Shown: positions 32,426-41,026, counted from the stretch's first letter. The stretch: DNA of 41,026 bases from Actinomycetota bacterium (GCA_017853685.1 JAFMJD010000004.1:1-41026), one strand, 5' to 3'. The notes: generated by a model not told the origin, from the letters alone. Numbers and translations are program-made.

Positions 32426-34005
32426 TGGCTCGTACGTTCGACTCCATCGAGCTCGAGGTCCTGTGGCAATCGCTCATCGCCACGGTGAACGAGCAGGCGC
32501 GAGCGCTGCAGCGTGCGGCGTTCTCGCCCATCGTGCGTGAGGCCGGCGACCTCGCAAACGCAGTGTTCGATCGGCGCGGTCGCATGGTGGCTCAGGCGGT
32601 CACGGGAACGCCGGGACACATCAACTCCCTCGCCCGGGCTGCGAGTGCCATCCTCGCCGAGTACCCGCCCGATTCGCTGTCGGAAGGTGACGTTCTCATC
32701 ACCAACGATCCGTACAAGACCGCGGGCCAGTTGTTGGACGTGACGGTGTTGTATCCGGTGTTCCGCAACGGACGGGTGATCGCGTTCTTCGGCTCCACCA
32801 TCCACCACACCGATGTCGGCGGCTATGGCATCGGCGCAGGGGCGCGTGACGTGTTCGAGGAGGGACTGTGGATCCCGATCTGTCGGCTGATGGTGCGCGG
32901 CGAGCGCAATCCCGACGTGTGGAAGTTCATCCTGTCGAACGTGCGCCAACCCGACCACATGGCCGGCGACCTGCACGCTCAGATGGCTTCCGGTGAGGTG
33001 GGAGCGCAACGACTCCGCAGTCTGTGCGACACCCATCACCTCGACGACATCGAGGATCTCGCCGACGAGATCATCACCCGGTCCGAGGCGGCCACGCGCG
33101 CCAGCATCCGTCAGTTGCCGGCGGGCACCTATCGGGCGAGCGCGATCTTGGACCTTGCCGACGGCAGCACGATCGACATCGTGTGCGCGGTCACGGTGGA
33201 TCCCGACAAGGGCGAGATCCTCGTGGATTACGCCGGTTCCTCGGGGGCCAGTCCGTACGGCATCAACGTGGTGAAGAACTACACCCACGCCTACACCACC
33301 TTCACGGTTCGCTCGGTGCTCAACCCGGACCTCCCGAACAACCACGGCAGCCTCGAGCCGATCCGCGTCGAGGCACCCGTCGGATCGATCGTGAACGCAG
33401 TGTCGCCGCAGCCGTGCACGGCGCGTCACGTGGTGGGCATGTTCCTGCCGAATGCTCTGCTCAAGGCGCTCGCCCAGATCCGACCCGACCAAGCGATGGC
33501 CGAGGGGTCGGGAGCCGTCTGGACGATGCAGGTGAGTGGCAACCACGACGACGGCCGCCCCTTCATCACGGCGATGTTCACCTATGCAGGTGGTGTGGGT
33601 GCGCGTGCCGCCAAGCCGGGGCTCAATGCGTGCTCGTACCCCACGGGCGTCGCAGCGGTGCCGATCGAGGTGGTGGAGGCCTCTGCCCCGATCCGCTTCA
33701 CGCGCAAGGCTCTGCGACCCGGCTCGGGTGGGATCGGTGCCCAGACCGGCGGACTCGGCCAGACCATCGAGTTCACGGTGGACACCACACGCGCATGGCA
33801 GCTCAATGCGGTCACGTCGCGTCTGCAGGAGCCGCCGCAGGGCATCTTCGGTGGCGAGGCAGGTGAAGCCGGTTCGTTCACCGTGAACGGTGAGCCGGTG
33901 CGCACCCAGGCCCGCGTCACCCTCAAGCCCGGTGATGTCGTGCGTCTGGACCTCCCTGGCGGTGGCGGCTACGGCGAACCCGCAACCGGAGCCGCAGCAT
34001 CATGA
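32425..34005 (+). CDS. Hydantoinase/oxoprolinase subunit B (HyuB-type)
   Basis: 526 residues, one Hydantoinase_B domain. Landmarks: MARTFDSIELEVLWQSLIATVNEQARALQRAAFSPIVRE, GTPGHINSLARA, LITNDPYKTAGQLLDVTVLYPVF, HHTDVGGYG and the terminal GDVVRLDLPGGGGYGEP. These are the family metal and active-site regions. It overlaps hyuA by one base and has GGAGGA upstream of ATG 32425. It forms the catalytic complex with HyuA. Confidence 0.93.
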   Translation: MARTFDSIELEVLWQSLIATVNEQARALQRAAFSPIVREAGDLANAVFDRRGRMVAQAVTGTPGHINSLARAASAILAEYPPDSLSEGDVLITNDPYKTAGQLLDVTVLYPVFRNGRVIAFFGSTIHHTDVGGYGIGAGARDVFEEGLWIPICRLMVRGERNPDVWKFILSNVRQPDHMAGDLHAQMASGEVGAQRLRSLCDTHHLDDIEDLADEIITRSEAATRASIRQLPAGTYRASAILDLADGSTIDIVCAVTVDPDKGEILVDYAGSSGASPYGINVVKNYTHAYTTFTVRSVLNPDLPNNHGSLEPIRVEAPVGSIVNAVSPQPCTARHVVGMFLPNALLKALAQIRPDQAMAEGSGAVWTMQVSGNHDDGRPFITAMFTYAGGVGARAAKPGLNACSYPTGVAAVPIEVVEASAPIRFTRKALRPGSGGIGAQTGGLGQTIEFTVDTTRAWQLNAVTSRLQEPPQGIFGGEAGEAGSFTVNGEPVRTQARVTLKPGDVVRLDLPGGGGYGEPATGAAAS

Positions 34006-34045
34006 CCACCCACGCATCACGGACCAATGAGAGAAAGGCCCAGTC

Positions 34046-35248
34046 GTGACGATCCTCACCGACGAACTGCTCGCCAGTTTCGACACCTCGATCACCGATG
34101 TGAGCACTGCAGAGACGCTTCCCCCGGTGATCTACACGAGTGACGAGTTCCTCGAGTTCGAGAAGCGGTCACTGTTCGACCACGAGTGGCTCTGCGTGGG
34201 TCGGGCGAGTCGCATCCCGAACAGTGGCGACTACTTCCAGACACGGATGAACGATGAGGAGATCATCGTGGCCCGTGGGACCGATGGCGCCATCCGGGCG
34301 TTCTCGGCCATCTGCCAGCACCGTGGGATGCAGTTGGTGGAGGGCGAGGGGAATTGCAAGCACTTCGTGTGTCCGTACCACATGTGGACCTACGGACTCG
34401 ACGGCCGACTCATCGCCACGCCGGCGATGGACCGGACCAAAGACTTCGACAAGAAGCGCTTCCCGCTTCCCAACATCAAGGTCGAACTCTGGCAGGGGTT
34501 CATCTTCATCAACTTCGATGCGAACGCCGCTCCGCTTGCGCCCACGCTGTCGCGTTACGAACCGTTCCTCACCAACTACGACCTCGAGAACACCGTGTGC
34601 CCGGGCACCTTCACGCTCACGGACATGCCGTGGAACTGGAAGGTGATGTTCGAGAACTTCAACGACGGGTATCACGCCAACAAACTGCACCACACCATCC
34701 AGGACTTCTGCCCGAGTGAACTGGCAGCGTTTCCGGTGCCGTGGGACGACGCCTCCAACGTGGTGTTCCGCACCAACGGATACATCCACATCGACGGCGG
34801 CTTCAATGCCACTACCAAGGCACTCATGCCCATCTTCCCGGGTCTCACCGAGGAGGAGCGCTGGCGCAGCACGTTTGCGCTGATGCCTCCCACGCTGTGT
34901 TTCGGCACTGCTCCCGACCAGGCGTTCTTCTTCATCATCCGTCCGAAGACACCGCACACCATCGACGTGGAGATCGGCTACCTCTTCCATCCGACGGCGC
35001 TCGAGCACCCGATGTTCGACCACCTGTTGAAGATGAGCGACGCCGGGGTGCAGGTGTTCGTGGCGCAGGATCAAGACGCCACCACCAAGGTGCAGCGCGG
35101 CATGCGTTCGCGCTTTGCGGCTCGCGGTCGCTACTCATGGCAGGAAGAGAGCCACGTGCAGTTCAACCGCTGGCTCATCCAGCGCTACCGCCGCCACTGG
35201 CCCTCGGCACGGCGACCCCTCACACTCGTCGAGGATCGCTCGGCCTGA
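34046..35248 (+). CDS. Rieske non-heme iron oxygenase, alpha subunit
   Basis: 400 residues from GTG 34046 with AGAAAGG upstream. Rieske cluster ligands C90-x-H92 and C109-x2-H112 (CQHRG, CPYHMW). Mononuclear iron ligands H210 and H215 in ENFNDGYHANKLHHTIQDF, with an Asp in the later VAQDQDATTK. Complete-length alpha subunit of the phenylpropionate-dioxygenase family; members hydroxylate rings or remove N- or O-methyl groups. It is last in the regulator-cupin-hyuAB row (40-bp gap). No beta subunit, ferredoxin or reductase is present. Its stop touches the stop of the convergent AGE gene (TGATCA). Confidence 0.93.
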   Translation: MTILTDELLASFDTSITDVSTAETLPPVIYTSDEFLEFEKRSLFDHEWLCVGRASRIPNSGDYFQTRMNDEEIIVARGTDGAIRAFSAICQHRGMQLVEGEGNCKHFVCPYHMWTYGLDGRLIATPAMDRTKDFDKKRFPLPNIKVELWQGFIFINFDANAAPLAPTLSRYEPFLTNYDLENTVCPGTFTLTDMPWNWKVMFENFNDGYHANKLHHTIQDFCPSELAAFPVPWDDASNVVFRTNGYIHIDGGFNATTKALMPIFPGLTEEERWRSTFALMPPTLCFGTAPDQAFFFIIRPKTPHTIDVEIGYLFHPTALEHPMFDHLLKMSDAGVQVFVAQDQDATTKVQRGMRSRFAARGRYSWQEESHVQFNRWLIQRYRRHWPSARRPLTLVEDRSA

Positions 35249-36469
35249 TCACCCGATCGGCGCCAAGCGCCCGGCTCGCACGAGCACGCCGAGCTCGGTG
35301 CGGACAACGTGATAGGGGCACTCCCACGGGCCGATCGCAAGGCCACCGGGCACGCGTCGTCGATCGTCGTCGAGTGCGCGCGCCCAGTCGCCCGGGCCAT
35401 CGGACACGAAGTGCGTGTCGATGAGCAGCCACAGGCGTTGGGCTGCGTCTGCTGCCCGTTCGTCTCCCTGAGCAGCAGCCCAGCAGAATCCGGCGAGCCC
35501 CTCTGCCTGAGCCCACCACGTGAGGGCCTGTCGTTGTTGCTCGGTTCCGACGAGCGCGAGTACTCCACCATCTCGGTCGAGTCCGCGAGACAGTGCCCCC
35601 GAAACCAACCCTCGCCCGATGTCGCGCCAGGTGGCGTGCAGCGCAGGATCGTTCACGAGCCCCGCAGCGTCGTGGAGGAGCCATGCCGCCTCGAGGTCGT
35701 GTCCGGGGGAGGTGACGGTGGGGTCACCGAGCGGTCGCCATCGGCTGTCGAACCACTGATGCATCCCATGGCCGCCGACGTGCAGCGCGTGCTCGGCGAG
35801 CAGGGCGAGGTGGTCGCCCAGGAGTTGGCGCGCGTCATCCCCGAGATCGGCACGCACCGAATTCGCGAGCGCCTCCACGATGTGAATGAGCGTGTTCGTG
35901 GACACCCGAGCGGTCTCATCGTCGGCTCGTCCGAGACACTGCCCCGTCACGGGCACCCATTTCTCGTCGGCGCACTCGATGAGTCCTCCCCGACCGTCGA
36001 GGAGTCCTGCGGTGACGGCCGAGAGCAACGAGCGTGCGGCGTCCCACCAACGGAGGTTCCGGGTCGCGAGGTGCATTTCGGTGAATGCATAGATCGCAAA
36101 GGCCTGCGCATACATGTGCTTGTGTCGCCTGAGGGGTCGACGTCTGGCATCGATCGACCAGTACACGCCGCCGTGCTGGCTATCGACGTGGCGCTCGAGC
36201 AGTTCGGTGGCTGCGCGCTCGGCGAGGGCGAGCGCGCTGCGGTCTCCCGTATGTCGATAGATCGAGGCGAAGGCCCACGTGACCCGAGCGGTCAACACGG
36301 TGCTCTTGGGCGCGTGGCGTCGAACGCTGCCGTCTTCCCCCACGGCGCCGCGCAGTCGGTGGCGACGATGGGGAATCGTGTTCAACCAGAACGGCGCGAC
36401 CCGGTCGAACAGGTCGATCCACACGCGATCGGCGATCGCTACTTCGACGCGATTCGTGTCGCCGATCAC
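35249..36469 (-). CDS. AGE-family sugar epimerase/isomerase-like protein
   Basis: 406 residues from GTG 36469, which overlaps the upstream stop by 4 bp (GTGA); GTG 36490 in the ORF track would overlap by 25 bp. An (alpha/alpha)6-barrel protein of the N-acylglucosamine 2-epimerase/cellobiose 2-epimerase superfamily. Landmarks: HKHMYAQAFAIYAFTEMHLAT, PGHDLEAAWLLHDAAG, WWAQAEGLAGF and WECPYHVVRTE, which contain the conserved His, Glu and Trp of the active site. The family interconverts aldoses such as mannose, glucose or GlcNAc derivatives. Last gene of a minus-strand operon with amidohydrolase, MDR and ABC permeases, implying a sugar-like part in the imported compound. Confidence 0.82.
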   Translation of the reverse strand: MIGDTNRVEVAIADRVWIDLFDRVAPFWLNTIPHRRHRLRGAVGEDGSVRRHAPKSTVLTARVTWAFASIYRHTGDRSALALAERAATELLERHVDSQHGGVYWSIDARRRPLRRHKHMYAQAFAIYAFTEMHLATRNLRWWDAARSLLSAVTAGLLDGRGGLIECADEKWVPVTGQCLGRADDETARVSTNTLIHIVEALANSVRADLGDDARQLLGDHLALLAEHALHVGGHGMHQWFDSRWRPLGDPTVTSPGHDLEAAWLLHDAAGLVNDPALHATWRDIGRGLVSGALSRGLDRDGGVLALVGTEQQRQALTWWAQAEGLAGFCWAAAQGDERAADAAQRLWLLIDTHFVSDGPGDWARALDDDRRRVPGGLAIGPWECPYHVVRTELGVLVRAGRLAPIG

Positions 36470-37839
36470 GAAGCGTCGATCTGGGGCCACCGGTGCGGCA
36501 CGGTGATCCCGGTGCGGCGCAGCAGGGATGCTTGACGCTGTTGTGCCTCATCCCAGAGTGCACCGACGTCGAGGGTGGTGCTGCGGCCGTCCCGAACCAC
36601 CTGTCGGCCGGCCACGAACACATCGCGTACTGAGCGGCCATCGGTTCCCCACACGAGTTGCAGGCCGACGTCGCCGCGTGGCGACCAACCCCACCCGTCG
36701 GTGCGGTGCACCACGATGTCGGCCTGCTTGCCGACCTCGAGCGATCCGATGCGGTCTGCCATCCCGATGGCCTCTGCCCCGGCGATCGTTGCGAGTTCGA
36801 AGGCTTCGTGCGCACCGAAGCGTTCGGGCTCGAGGCGAACATCTCGGGCAAGTCCGGCGGCGAGGGCAGCGGCGCGGAGAATGTCGGCAACGTCGCCTGC
36901 ATTCGATGCGTCACAGCCGAGCGCAACACGTCCGCCGCGTTCGACGATCTCGGCGTGTCGACCCGCTCGTGTTACACCCTGCCCGAGGCGCAGATATGCC
37001 CACGGGCAGTACGCAATAGCGGTGCGACTGCGCAGGACGAGATCGATCTCGACATCGTCGAACCACACGCCGTGCGCCAGCACCAGGTGCGGGCCCAGCA
37101 CGCCGAGGTGATCGAGGTGCACCACCGGTCGCCGACCGGTGCGCTCGAGATAACGCTCGGGGTCCGACGATGTGGGCGACAGATGCATCGTCATGTTGGT
37201 GCCCCGGCGTCGGGCGAGATCACTTGCACCCACGAGCAACGCGTCCGACGCGAGATCGTGGCCCACCAGCGTCACCCAGCCCTCGATGAGGCCCCCGAGA
37301 GGAAAGCGGTCGAGCACCTCGGCCTGCCAGCCCAGCACCTCATCGACGGTGCCCACGAACGGACCGCTCTCGATGTCCCAGCCCCAGGTGCCGATCGTGC
37401 CGCGCAACCCTGCACGCTCCATCCCGCGCGCCACTGAGACGGGGTGTGCCACGGTGCCGGCCTCCACCACGGTGGTCACGCCGTTCTGGAGCGACTCCAG
37501 TGCGCAGATTGCTGCGGAGATCTCGTCGTCTTCCGGGGTGTGCTCGCTGTGGATGGGCACGGACCACCCGAAGATGCTCACGCCGGGTGCCAGCAGATCG
37601 GGAATGCAACTGCGCACCAGTGGATCGCCCGTGAAGTGCTGGTGTGCGTTCACCATGCCGGGTGTCACCACACATCCGGCCGCATCGACGTGCACCGCAT
37701 CGGGGTAGGCGGCCCGCAGTTGTGCTGTGGAACCGACTGCAGTGATGCGGTTGTCGGTGACCACGATCGAGCCGCCGAGGAGCACATCACGTGAGGGGTT
37801 CATCGTGACGATGTCCCCACCACTGAGAATGACTTGCAT
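36466..37839 (-). CDS. Amidohydrolase-superfamily protein (cytosine deaminase/chlorohydrolase-like)
   Basis: 457 residues, ATG 37839 with AGGAG 6 nt upstream. H66-x-H68 in GMVNAHQHFTGDP, then MTMHLSP, LAHGVWFDD and LGCDASNAGD as the remaining metal and catalytic positions. Both termini form the composite beta-sandwich (ILSGGDIVTMN; EVGKQADIVVH). Likely deaminates or hydrolyses an N-heterocycle or amide. Paralogous to the gene at 25650. It lies 49 bp after the MDR gene and overlaps the AGE gene, so the three should share one mRNA. Confidence 0.9.
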   Translation of the reverse strand: MQVILSGGDIVTMNPSRDVLLGGSIVVTDNRITAVGSTAQLRAAYPDAVHVDAAGCVVTPGMVNAHQHFTGDPLVRSCIPDLLAPGVSIFGWSVPIHSEHTPEDDEISAAICALESLQNGVTTVVEAGTVAHPVSVARGMERAGLRGTIGTWGWDIESGPFVGTVDEVLGWQAEVLDRFPLGGLIEGWVTLVGHDLASDALLVGASDLARRRGTNMTMHLSPTSSDPERYLERTGRRPVVHLDHLGVLGPHLVLAHGVWFDDVEIDLVLRSRTAIAYCPWAYLRLGQGVTRAGRHAEIVERGGRVALGCDASNAGDVADILRAAALAAGLARDVRLEPERFGAHEAFELATIAGAEAIGMADRIGSLEVGKQADIVVHRTDGWGWSPRGDVGLQLVWGTDGRSVRDVFVAGRQVVRDGRSTTLDVGALWDEAQQRQASLLRRTGITVPHRWPQIDAS

Positions 37840-37888
37840 GTGCGCTCCTCGATGGGTGTGGATCAGCGCGGTGGCCCGGGCCTGTGGG

Positions 37889-38923
37889 TCAGGGCCGCAG
37901 CAGGATCTTGCCGAACACGTCGTTGCTCGCCAACTTCTCCTGCGCCCGGCCCGCTTCGGCGAGCGGATATTCCGAGTCGATCGTTGCGCTGAAGTTTCCG
38001 CTGCAGAACATGTCCCATACCGGGCCGAACTCCTCGGGCCGGTATGGGTCCGATCCGATGATGGAGATTCCCGAGTGGAACACGTAGCCGAGCGACGGGA
38101 TGGTGGCGGTGTCGCCCGAGGAGTTTCCGCAGTTCACCAAGCGACCCTTGATACCCAGTGCGAAGAGTGACGGCCCGAACAGTGCCGTGCCGACATGGTC
38201 GAACACCATGCGAACACCTGCGCCGGCCGTGAGGCCGCGCACCCATCCGGCAACATCGCCGGTGCGATTGTTCATCACGTGGTCGGCGCCGAGTTCGAGT
38301 GCCTTGTCGCACTTGTCGTCGGTACCCGCGGTGGCGAACACCGTGGCGCCGGCCTGCTTCGCGAGTTGGATGCCGGCCACCGATACACCCGACCCTGCGG
38401 CATGGATGAGCACGCTCTCACCGGAGTGCAGACCGCCCACATCGAAGAGCGCATGTGCCGCAGTGAGCCAGCAGGTGGGGAACGTTGCCGCCTGCTCGAG
38501 GCTCATCGAGTCGGGGATCCGGTACACGTGGGTGGCGGGGGCGAGACAGAGCTCTGCATAACCGCCGTGCTCGGTTGCGCCCAGCACACCGAGGTCGCCG
38601 TAGAGATCCCCACGCCCGGCCAGACGCGAGCCCGCGGGGACACCTGACATCGAGGGATCCACCACCACGCGGTCTCCGACCGAGACGGTTCGCACGTTGC
38701 TGCCCACTCGTGCCACGGTGCCGGCGATGTCCATGCCCGCAATGTGTGGATACGTGAAGCCCGGCATCTGGAACCAGCCGTTGCGCTGCACGATGTCGAG
38801 ACGATTGAGTGCACACGCGCCCACTCGGATCACGACGTCGTCGACACCCGGCTCTGGATCGTCGATGTCGGTGTACTGGAGGACTTCGGGTCCGCCCGGC
38901 TGGTGGTAGAGCACCGCTTTCAC
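37889..38923 (-). CDS. Quinone-oxidoreductase-like medium-chain dehydrogenase (MDR)
   Basis: 344 residues from GTG 38923, overlapping the permease stop by 4 bp (GTGA); the ORF-track start at 39412 reads through the permease gene. N-terminal GroES-like domain (MKAVLYHQPGGPEVLQYTDI, ACALNRLDIVQRNG, AGMDIAGTVARVG) and a Rossmann domain with HAAGSGVSVAGIQLAKQAGATVFATAG. The GHE zinc-ligand motif of Zn-dependent alcohol dehydrogenases is replaced by GMD, so a zinc-free NADPH reductase of the quinone oxidoreductase or enoyl reductase kind is more likely. Fixed within the transporter operon. Confidence 0.87.
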   Translation of the reverse strand: MKAVLYHQPGGPEVLQYTDIDDPEPGVDDVVIRVGACALNRLDIVQRNGWFQMPGFTYPHIAGMDIAGTVARVGSNVRTVSVGDRVVVDPSMSGVPAGSRLAGRGDLYGDLGVLGATEHGGYAELCLAPATHVYRIPDSMSLEQAATFPTCWLTAAHALFDVGGLHSGESVLIHAAGSGVSVAGIQLAKQAGATVFATAGTDDKCDKALELGADHVMNNRTGDVAGWVRGLTAGAGVRMVFDHVGTALFGPSLFALGIKGRLVNCGNSSGDTATIPSLGYVFHSGISIIGSDPYRPEEFGPVWDMFCSGNFSATIDSEYPLAEAGRAQEKLASNDVFGKILLRP

Positions 38924-39858
38924 TTCAAACCCCTGATGAATGGTCTGGCGAGTGCCGCTGGTTGGCGTACCCGCTTGGCGAACAGCGCCATCGCAATGAT
39001 GGTCACCAGACTCGGTGCCATGGCGAGGAACGCCGAATCGATTCCCTTGTACCCGAGCGACGGGATGGTGAGTGCGAACGAGCCCACCAGTCCGAAGACC
39101 ACACAGCCCACCACGGAGCCCTTGAGTGTCCAGCCGCCGAAGATCACTGCGGCGATGGCGATGTACCCGCGCCCACCGATCAGTGAGTCCTCGAAGCGAC
39201 CCGAGCGGGCGAAGAGGAAGTACGCCCCACCGATCCCGCTGAGCATGCCGGTGAGATAGATCGTCTGGCGCCGCAGCTTGTTCACGTGGAGTCCGGAGAC
39301 ATCGGCAGCATTGGGGTCCTCGCCGACCGCACGCACTTCGAGACCCCAGCGGGTGCGATACAGCAGCCACCACATGAAGGGGATCACCGGATACACGAGG
39401 TACAGCACCCACGGTTGGTCGAACAGCGCAGGCCCCACGATCGGTATGTCGCCGAGACCCGGAACCTTCCAGCGAGACACGAGCGAGGTCTTGGGCTCGT
39501 TCGAGCCTGCGAGGAACCCCACCACGCCGAGCACGAGGGTGTTGAGCACCAATCCCACGACGAACTGGTCTGCCGAGAGTCGATGGCTCATATTGGCCTG
39601 AACGAGCGCCACGATGAGTCCGGCCACTGCAGCAATCAGCAGTGCCAGCAACACCGACCCGGTTTGCTCCTGGCCGACGGCGCCGGCGAAGGCGCCGGCC
39701 AGCATCATGCCCTCGATGGAAATGTTGATCGTGCCGGCCTTCTCTGCTGCGAGTTCGCCCGACGCAGCGAACAGCAGCACCACTGCTGCGATGATCGCAT
39801 TGCGATAGGCGCTCTCGTTGGTCGCAACATCGGCGACTGCACTCCAGAAATCGCCCAT
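38920..39858 (-). CDS. ABC transporter permease, BMP/nucleoside type (NupQ/YufQ-like)
   Basis: 312 residues from ATG 39858, just after the preceding stop, with GAGG upstream; the ORF track starts 9 codons earlier. BPD_transp_2 permease with about 8-9 membrane helices, signature ELAAEKAGTINISIEGMMLAGAFAGAV near the N-terminus, and the cytoplasmic loop RTRWGLEVRAVGEDPNAADVSGL that meets the ATPase. Second membrane subunit of an importer of the BmpA/PnrA kind, which carry nucleosides or related compounds. The substrate-binding protein and ATPase are not in the window; they may lie beyond its right edge. Confidence 0.92.
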   Translation of the reverse strand: MGDFWSAVADVATNESAYRNAIIAAVVLLFAASGELAAEKAGTINISIEGMMLAGAFAGAVGQEQTGSVLLALLIAAVAGLIVALVQANMSHRLSADQFVVGLVLNTLVLGVVGFLAGSNEPKTSLVSRWKVPGLGDIPIVGPALFDQPWVLYLVYPVIPFMWWLLYRTRWGLEVRAVGEDPNAADVSGLHVNKLRRQTIYLTGMLSGIGGAYFLFARSGRFEDSLIGGRGYIAIAAVIFGGWTLKGSVVGCVVFGLVGSFALTIPSLGYKGIDSAFLAMAPSLVTIIAMALFAKRVRQPAALARPFIRGLK

Positions 39859-39859
39859 G

Positions 39860-41014
39860 TCAGGTCCTCGAACTTGCTGCGGCAAGGGCCCGGCGGCGGG
39901 CTCGGATGTACAAGATGGCGGGCGGCAGCAGCAGAGCGAGCACGATCATGCTCTGCACCACGTCGGAGATCCGGGCCGATACGCCGGTGGCGCGCAGGAA
40001 ACCCGAACCGCTGCGCAGTGCGCCGAAAACGAATGCCACAAAGATCAACACGAGCGCTCGTTGGTTCGCCACGAGCGCAGCGAGCAGGCCGGCGAAACCG
40101 ATACCGGCACCGAAGTTCGCCACCAGCTGATAACTGCCGAAGTCGCCGCCGGCGAGCATCACGCCACCGGCGAGGCCGGCGAAGCCTCCCGAGGCGAGCA
40201 TGGCGACGAACCCGTATCGCTTCTCGGAGACGCCTGCACGCTGAGCAGTACGGGGATTGTTGCCCAGCATGCGCAGGCGGAAACCGGTGGTGCTGCGTGC
40301 CATCACCACGGCGAGTGCGATGGCGAGGAGCACTGCGAGAAACACGCTGATGGGGAACTCGTTGCCGAAGATGTGAATACGCGGGATGCGCACATCCGGA
40401 GCAAGCACTTCGCTCACCTGGTTGCGGTTGGCCCGGCCCTCCGACGAAGCGAGCAGCAGCCAACGGTTCCGAAGTCCCCAGCCCATGAAGTTGGCCGCTA
40501 CCACACCGAGGAGCAGTGTGGTGAGTACCTCGGGCACCTTGTACCAGTAGCGGAGGAAGCCGGCGATACCCGCCCAGATCGCGCCGCCCGCGATTCCCGC
40601 GATGATCGCCACGATGAGCGCGAGTGGCCCCGGGCCGCCGAGGCGCACTGCGACATAGGTGGCCACACTTGCGCCGATGAGCAACTGTCCCTCTTGGCCG
40701 ATGTTCACGAGCCCGGCGCGACCACTCACGATGGTGCCCAGGCCCACCAGCAGGATCGGTGCGGCGTACCCGAGTGTGAGACCGATGCGGCCCGCCTTGC
40801 GCAGGCTGCCGTCGAACATCGCGGTGTACACATCGGTCCACGACCCACCGGTGGACATCACCAGCACGGCAGACACCGTGAGCGCCACAAAGAGACAGAG
40901 GGCGTAGAGCCCCACGATCTCGGCGACCTCGGTGCGCCGCGACCGTCCGGCGGTGTCGGCGTCGGCAGGCGGGGGAGTGAGCGAGGAGTCAGCAGTGGCG
41001 TGGTCGTCAGACAC
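39860..41014 (-). CDS. ABC transporter permease, BMP/nucleoside type (NupP/YufP-like)
   Basis: 384 residues from GTG 41014 with GGGAGGGG upstream. A hydrophilic N-terminus of about 30 residues precedes 9-10 membrane helices. Family signatures are GYAAPILLVGLGTIVSGRAGLVNIGQEGQLLIGA and the EAA-like loop STTGFRLRMLGNNPRTAQRAGVSEKRY. First permease of the pair; the other starts right after its stop. The ribosome-binding site is at the window edge, so an ATPase gene probably ends just upstream. Confidence 0.93.
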   Translation of the reverse strand: MSDDHATADSSLTPPPADADTAGRSRRTEVAEIVGLYALCLFVALTVSAVLVMSTGGSWTDVYTAMFDGSLRKAGRIGLTLGYAAPILLVGLGTIVSGRAGLVNIGQEGQLLIGASVATYVAVRLGGPGPLALIVAIIAGIAGGAIWAGIAGFLRYWYKVPEVLTTLLLGVVAANFMGWGLRNRWLLLASSEGRANRNQVSEVLAPDVRIPRIHIFGNEFPISVFLAVLLAIALAVVMARSTTGFRLRMLGNNPRTAQRAGVSEKRYGFVAMLASGGFAGLAGGVMLAGGDFGSYQLVANFGAGIGFAGLLAALVANQRALVLIFVAFVFGALRSGSGFLRATGVSARISDVVQSMIVLALLLPPAILYIRARRRALAAASSRT

Positions 41015-41026
41015 TGGCCCCTCCCA

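Noticed and set aside
1-41026. Prophage, insertion sequence, integron or CRISPR array
   Set aside because: No transposase, integrase, terminal inverted repeats, att-like duplication at the tRNA-Arg 3' end or regular repeat-spacer pattern was seen.

Overview
This window looks like chromosome of a high-G+C actinobacterium. I infer an Acidimicrobiia/Ilumatobacter-like lineage, without a marker gene to prove it. The grounds are: an actinobacterial argS-lysA-hom-thrC-rho order; a Rho with a long disordered N-terminal insertion; a wealth of SDR, Rieske, SnoaL, CoA-transferase and luciferase-like oxidoreductase genes; and start codons sitting 6-7 nt after a -10 hexamer (leaderless mRNAs). There is no sign of a prophage, insertion sequence, CRISPR array or plasmid. 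Coding density is very high and no gene-free stretch exceeds about 260 bp.

Layout. (1) 1-2915, minus: a DUF35 Zn-ribbon/OB protein, a thiolase-fold partner of the Ltp2 steroid-aldolase type, and a Rieske oxygenase alpha subunit cut by the window edge. A strong palindrome overlaps a -10 box in front of the Rieske gene. (2) 3056-7153: a membrane-anchored DUF4015 glycoside-hydrolase-like protein, then three tandem Tat-exported SGNH hydrolases, each with its own CATACT-N6-GTG start. (3) 7273-11185: SDR, RidA, SDR, an MBL-fold alkylsulfatase-like enzyme and a SnoaL-like protein. (4) 11266-20826: a GT11 fucosyltransferase, tRNA-Arg(CCG), then argS, lysA, a truncated AbiEi/DUF559-type protein, hom, a long-form thrC and rho. 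Homoserine kinase (thrB) is missing from its usual place. (5) 20855-29052: SnoaL, a PaaI-like thioesterase, a double-domain family III CoA-transferase, an O-methyltransferase overlapping an amidohydrolase, an SDR and a luciferase-like oxidoreductase. (6) 29207-41014: a GntR/FCD regulator with an ATGGTC-T-GACCAT operator on its -10 box, a cupin, HyuA/HyuB hydantoinase subunits and a second Rieske oxygenase. Converging on these is a minus-strand operon of two BMP/nucleoside-type ABC permeases, a quinone-oxidoreductase-like MDR, an amidohydrolase and an AGE-family epimerase.

How the genes may work together. Region 4 is lysine/threonine biosynthesis plus arginyl-tRNA charging and transcription termination. 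Regions 1, 3, 5 and 6 are accessory catabolism. Region 6 is the best candidate for an undescribed pathway: uptake by a nucleoside-type ABC importer, amide/ring hydrolysis (amidohydrolase, ATP-dependent hydantoinase), Rieske oxygenation (N-demethylation or ring attack) and epimerisation of a sugar-like part. The substrate is not identifiable from sequence. Neither Rieske gene has a reductase or ferredoxin in the window.
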